Below the pieces are notes generated by a model. The model saw nothing but the letters and a program-made list of their open reading frames with translations, did no database searches and was not told the DNA's origin. Shown one piece after another: positions 62,402-64,000 of a stretch of 64,000 nt of DNA; within the stretch, counting starts at the first letter, position 1, and each line of letters begins with the position of its first letter. The stretch spans positions 186,001 through 250,000 of the forward strand of contig JAHBYF010000001.1 of NCBI GenBank assembly GCA_019636095.1. The letters are read 5' to 3'. The DNA is from Hyphomonadaceae bacterium. GTDB taxonomy: Bacteria; Pseudomonadota; Alphaproteobacteria; Caulobacterales; Aquidulcibacteraceae. Position numbers and translations under genes: made by a program.

Positions 62402-63124
62402 ATGCTTAGACGATGGAAATCCTTGACCCTAAGTACGGCTCTCGCCGCGCTGGTTCTAGCGGCGCCCGCGCCGGCGGGCGCGCAACGGATCGTCTATGAT
62501 CCGACCAATTACGCGCAAAACCTCTTGTCAGCCACACGCGCGCTCGAACAGATCCGCAATCAGATTCGCCAGATCGAGCAGGCGACGGCGATGCTGCGGC
62601 AAAATCCGTTGCAGCTCTCGCCGGAATTGTCGCAATCGATCCAAGAGGCGCGCGCACTGTTTCAAACCGCGCAAGGCATCGCCTTCGATATCGATAGCCT
62701 GAGCGAGGATCTGCGCACGCTCTATCCCGAAACCTGGGAGGCGTTCGATCTCGACCAAATTCTGGGCCAATCCGATCAATGGATGGCAGAGAGCCGGGCC
62801 AGCCTCGAGCGCGCCATGCAAGCTGAAGCGCGCGCGGCGGCTTCGATTGAGCGCGCGCAGGGCCATATCGATCGGGCGCTGCAATCTTCGGCGGGAAGCG
62901 AAGGCCAAACCGGCGCCATTCAGGCCGGCAATCAATTGCTGGGCGTCAGCGCCGCGCAACTCACTGAGATTCACGCGCTGCTGATCGCCCAAGGCCGCGC
63001 GCTGGAAACCGAGCGCATGGAGCGCCTGGCGCGCGAAGAGCGAGCGCGCGAAATCCAGCGCCGCGCCTTCCCAGCCCAATCGAGCGCGGCCACCGCGCCG
63101 GCGCGCTCCGCGTTCGAGGATTGA
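62402..63124 (+). CDS. trbJ: TrbJ conjugal-transfer protein (VirB5-like)
   Basis: 240 aa with signal peptide (MLRRWKSLTLSTALAALVLAAPAPAGA) and the TrbJ opening QRIVYDPTNYAQNLLSATRALEQIRNQIRQIEQ (in parts), DIDSLSEDLRTLYPETWEAFD and ISAAQLTEIH-like GVSAAQLTEIHALLIAQGRALETERMERLAREERARE coiled coil. It is a minor pilus or surface component. There is no obvious trbK entry-exclusion gene between it and trbL, which starts 5 bases on. Confidence 0.92.
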   Translation: MLRRWKSLTLSTALAALVLAAPAPAGAQRIVYDPTNYAQNLLSATRALEQIRNQIRQIEQATAMLRQNPLQLSPELSQSIQEARALFQTAQGIAFDIDSLSEDLRTLYPETWEAFDLDQILGQSDQWMAESRASLERAMQAEARAAASIERAQGHIDRALQSSAGSEGQTGAIQAGNQLLGVSAAQLTEIHALLIAQGRALETERMERLAREERAREIQRRAFPAQSSAATAPARSAFED

Positions 63125-63128
63125 GGCG

Positions 63129-64000
63129 ATGGAAGGCGCCGCCATCAATTCGTTCCTGGATCAATTTCTGGCCGTCGCCAATTCCGGCTTCGGTTTGATC
63201 CAAGGCGATGTGAATTACGTGCTGAATGCGTTGATCGCGATTTCGATCACCTTGGCCGGCGTGCAATGGGCATTGGCGGGCGAAGCGCCAATGGCGCCGT
63301 TTTTTCGCAAAGTGCTGTTTGTCGGCTTGTTCGCCTTCCTGGTGAACAATTGGGCGAGCCTCTCAACCGTCATCGTGCGCTCCGGCGCACAACTTGGTCT
63401 CAACGCCGGCGGCGGCGCCATGAGCATGGCCGATCTGCACAATCCAGGACGCGTCGGCCAGATCGGCGTTGAACTGTTTGGCCGCACTATCGCGCTCGCC
63501 GAGGGCATGAACATTTTCACCGACGCCATTCCCATGGCGCTCATCTTCATCGCCGCTCTGTTTGTGGCGCTGGGCTTTTTCGTGCTGGCGCTGCAGCTCT
63601 TCGTTTCTCTGATCGCCTTCAAGCTCGGCAGCCTGGCGGCGTTCGTGGCTTTGCCCTGGGGCGTGTTCAACGGCACCGCGTGGGTGGCCGAACGTCCGCT
63701 CGGATGGGTCGCCGGCTGCGCCATCCGGCTCTTCGTGTTGGCGCTGGTCGCGTCGGTCTCGGTCACCTTCGTCAATACGCTGCCGGCGACGCTCTCGCTC
63801 GACGCGGGCGGTGCGCTCAACGTGCTCCTGTTCGGACTAACCGTGCTGGCGCTGGCTTGGTTCGGTCCTCAGCTCGCCAGCGAAGTGGTGTCGGGCCAGC
63901 CGCATCTCGCTGGCAATGACGCCTATCGCGCCGGCGTCGGCGGCGCGGTCACCGCCGTCGCCGGCGGCGCTGCGGCCTATTACGCGACCAAAACCATGGT
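63129..64000 (+). CDS. trbL: TrbL conjugal-transfer protein (VirB6-like), right end cut by window
   Basis: At least 290 residues of a polytopic inner-membrane protein from the ATG at 63129 (MEGAAINSFLDQFLAVANSGFGLIQGDVNYVLNALIAIS in parts). Five or six hydrophobic helices are visible, including GFFVLALQLFVSLIAFKLGSLAAFVALPWGVF and the family feature FGGTAWVAE-like FNGTAWVAERPLGWV. The frame is still open at the last base. Confidence 0.92.
   Translation, partial: MEGAAINSFLDQFLAVANSGFGLIQGDVNYVLNALIAISITLAGVQWALAGEAPMAPFFRKVLFVGLFAFLVNNWASLSTVIVRSGAQLGLNAGGGAMSMADLHNPGRVGQIGVELFGRTIALAEGMNIFTDAIPMALIFIAALFVALGFFVLALQLFVSLIAFKLGSLAAFVALPWGVFNGTAWVAERPLGWVAGCAIRLFVLALVASVSVTFVNTLPATLSLDAGGALNVLLFGLTVLALAWFGPQLASEVVSGQPHLAGNDAYRAGVGGAVTAVAGGAAAYYATKTM

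Larger units (their letters stand above)
21193..64000. mobile_element. Integrative conjugative-element-like island, right end outside window
   Basis: From the tRNA-Arg 3' end onward the gene content changes from core chromosome to a conjugation apparatus. The relaxase, TraF, ArdC, SSB-like and ParB-like genes lie at 21.4-27.3 kb. TraG, an RHH protein and trbB-C-D-E-J-L lie at 56-64 kb. Between them lies cargo: bufferin/redox operon, cellulose operon, regulators. Signs of decay are a split traG, a short relaxase, an integrase fragment and a second parB fragment. The right attachment site and trbF/G/I are not in the window, so the end given is only the window edge. That all cargo belongs to a single element is inferred. 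Confidence 0.6.

Overview
The window comes from a GC-rich alphaproteobacterial chromosome, most likely Caulobacterales or Hyphomonadaceae-like. The evidence is the obgE-proB-proA-nadD order, a Usg-family gene, an SdhAF4-type assembly factor and a Caulobacter-style ECF SigF promoter. The genus is an inference from gene content. No rRNA was seen.

Positions 1-21115 look like ordinary core chromosome. A leftward operon carries obgE, proB, proA, nadD and the first codons of a gene that may be rsfS. Then come tamA/tamB (outer-membrane protein insertion), an SDH assembly factor, kup, an MpaB-type oxygenase, two tandem Sel1/prolyl-4-hydroxylase paralogues, argG, a secreted HEXXH peptidase, an HlyIII protein, usg and a lipoprotein.

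A tRNA-Arg(CCG) at 21116-21192 marks the probable left edge of an integrated conjugative-element-like island that runs past the right end of the window. Its left module (21.4-27.3 kb) has a short relaxase, a candidate oriT, TraF, ArdC, an SSB-like protein and a ParB-like protein. Its right module (56-64 kb) has traG, an RHH protein and trbB-C-D-E-J-L. Several parts look decayed: traG is split by a CATG duplication, the relaxase is short, an integrase survives only as an N-terminal scrap, and a second, divergent parB fragment lies at 52.8 kb. This suggests a composite or degraded element.

The cargo between the modules contains three notable blocks. (1) 32.1-39.4 kb is a bufferin (DUF2282/MNIO) copper-stress-type operon with a SigF-like promoter. 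It continues with close spacing into two DoxX-like proteins, two tiny membrane proteins, a ferric-reductase-like/Rieske protein, a Tat-type Cys protein and a Rieske-ThDP enzyme fusion. (2) 40.8-48.8 kb is a cellulose synthase operon (bcsA-bcsB-bcsC) with a membrane PAS sensor that has no output domain and a possible 50-aa membrane peptide. (3) 49-55.8 kb is a regulatory cluster with a pseudo-receiver, a winged-helix regulator, a ParA ATPase, a GGDEF diguanylate cyclase, a receiver/histidine-kinase pair and an Lrp regulator. BcsA has a PilZ domain, so the diguanylate cyclase is a plausible source of its activator. A frameshifted copy of the pseudo-receiver lies at the other end of the cargo (29 kb).

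Overall, the window reads as conserved chromosome followed by a partly eroded conjugative island. That island carries metal/redox-stress and cellulose/c-di-GMP functions.
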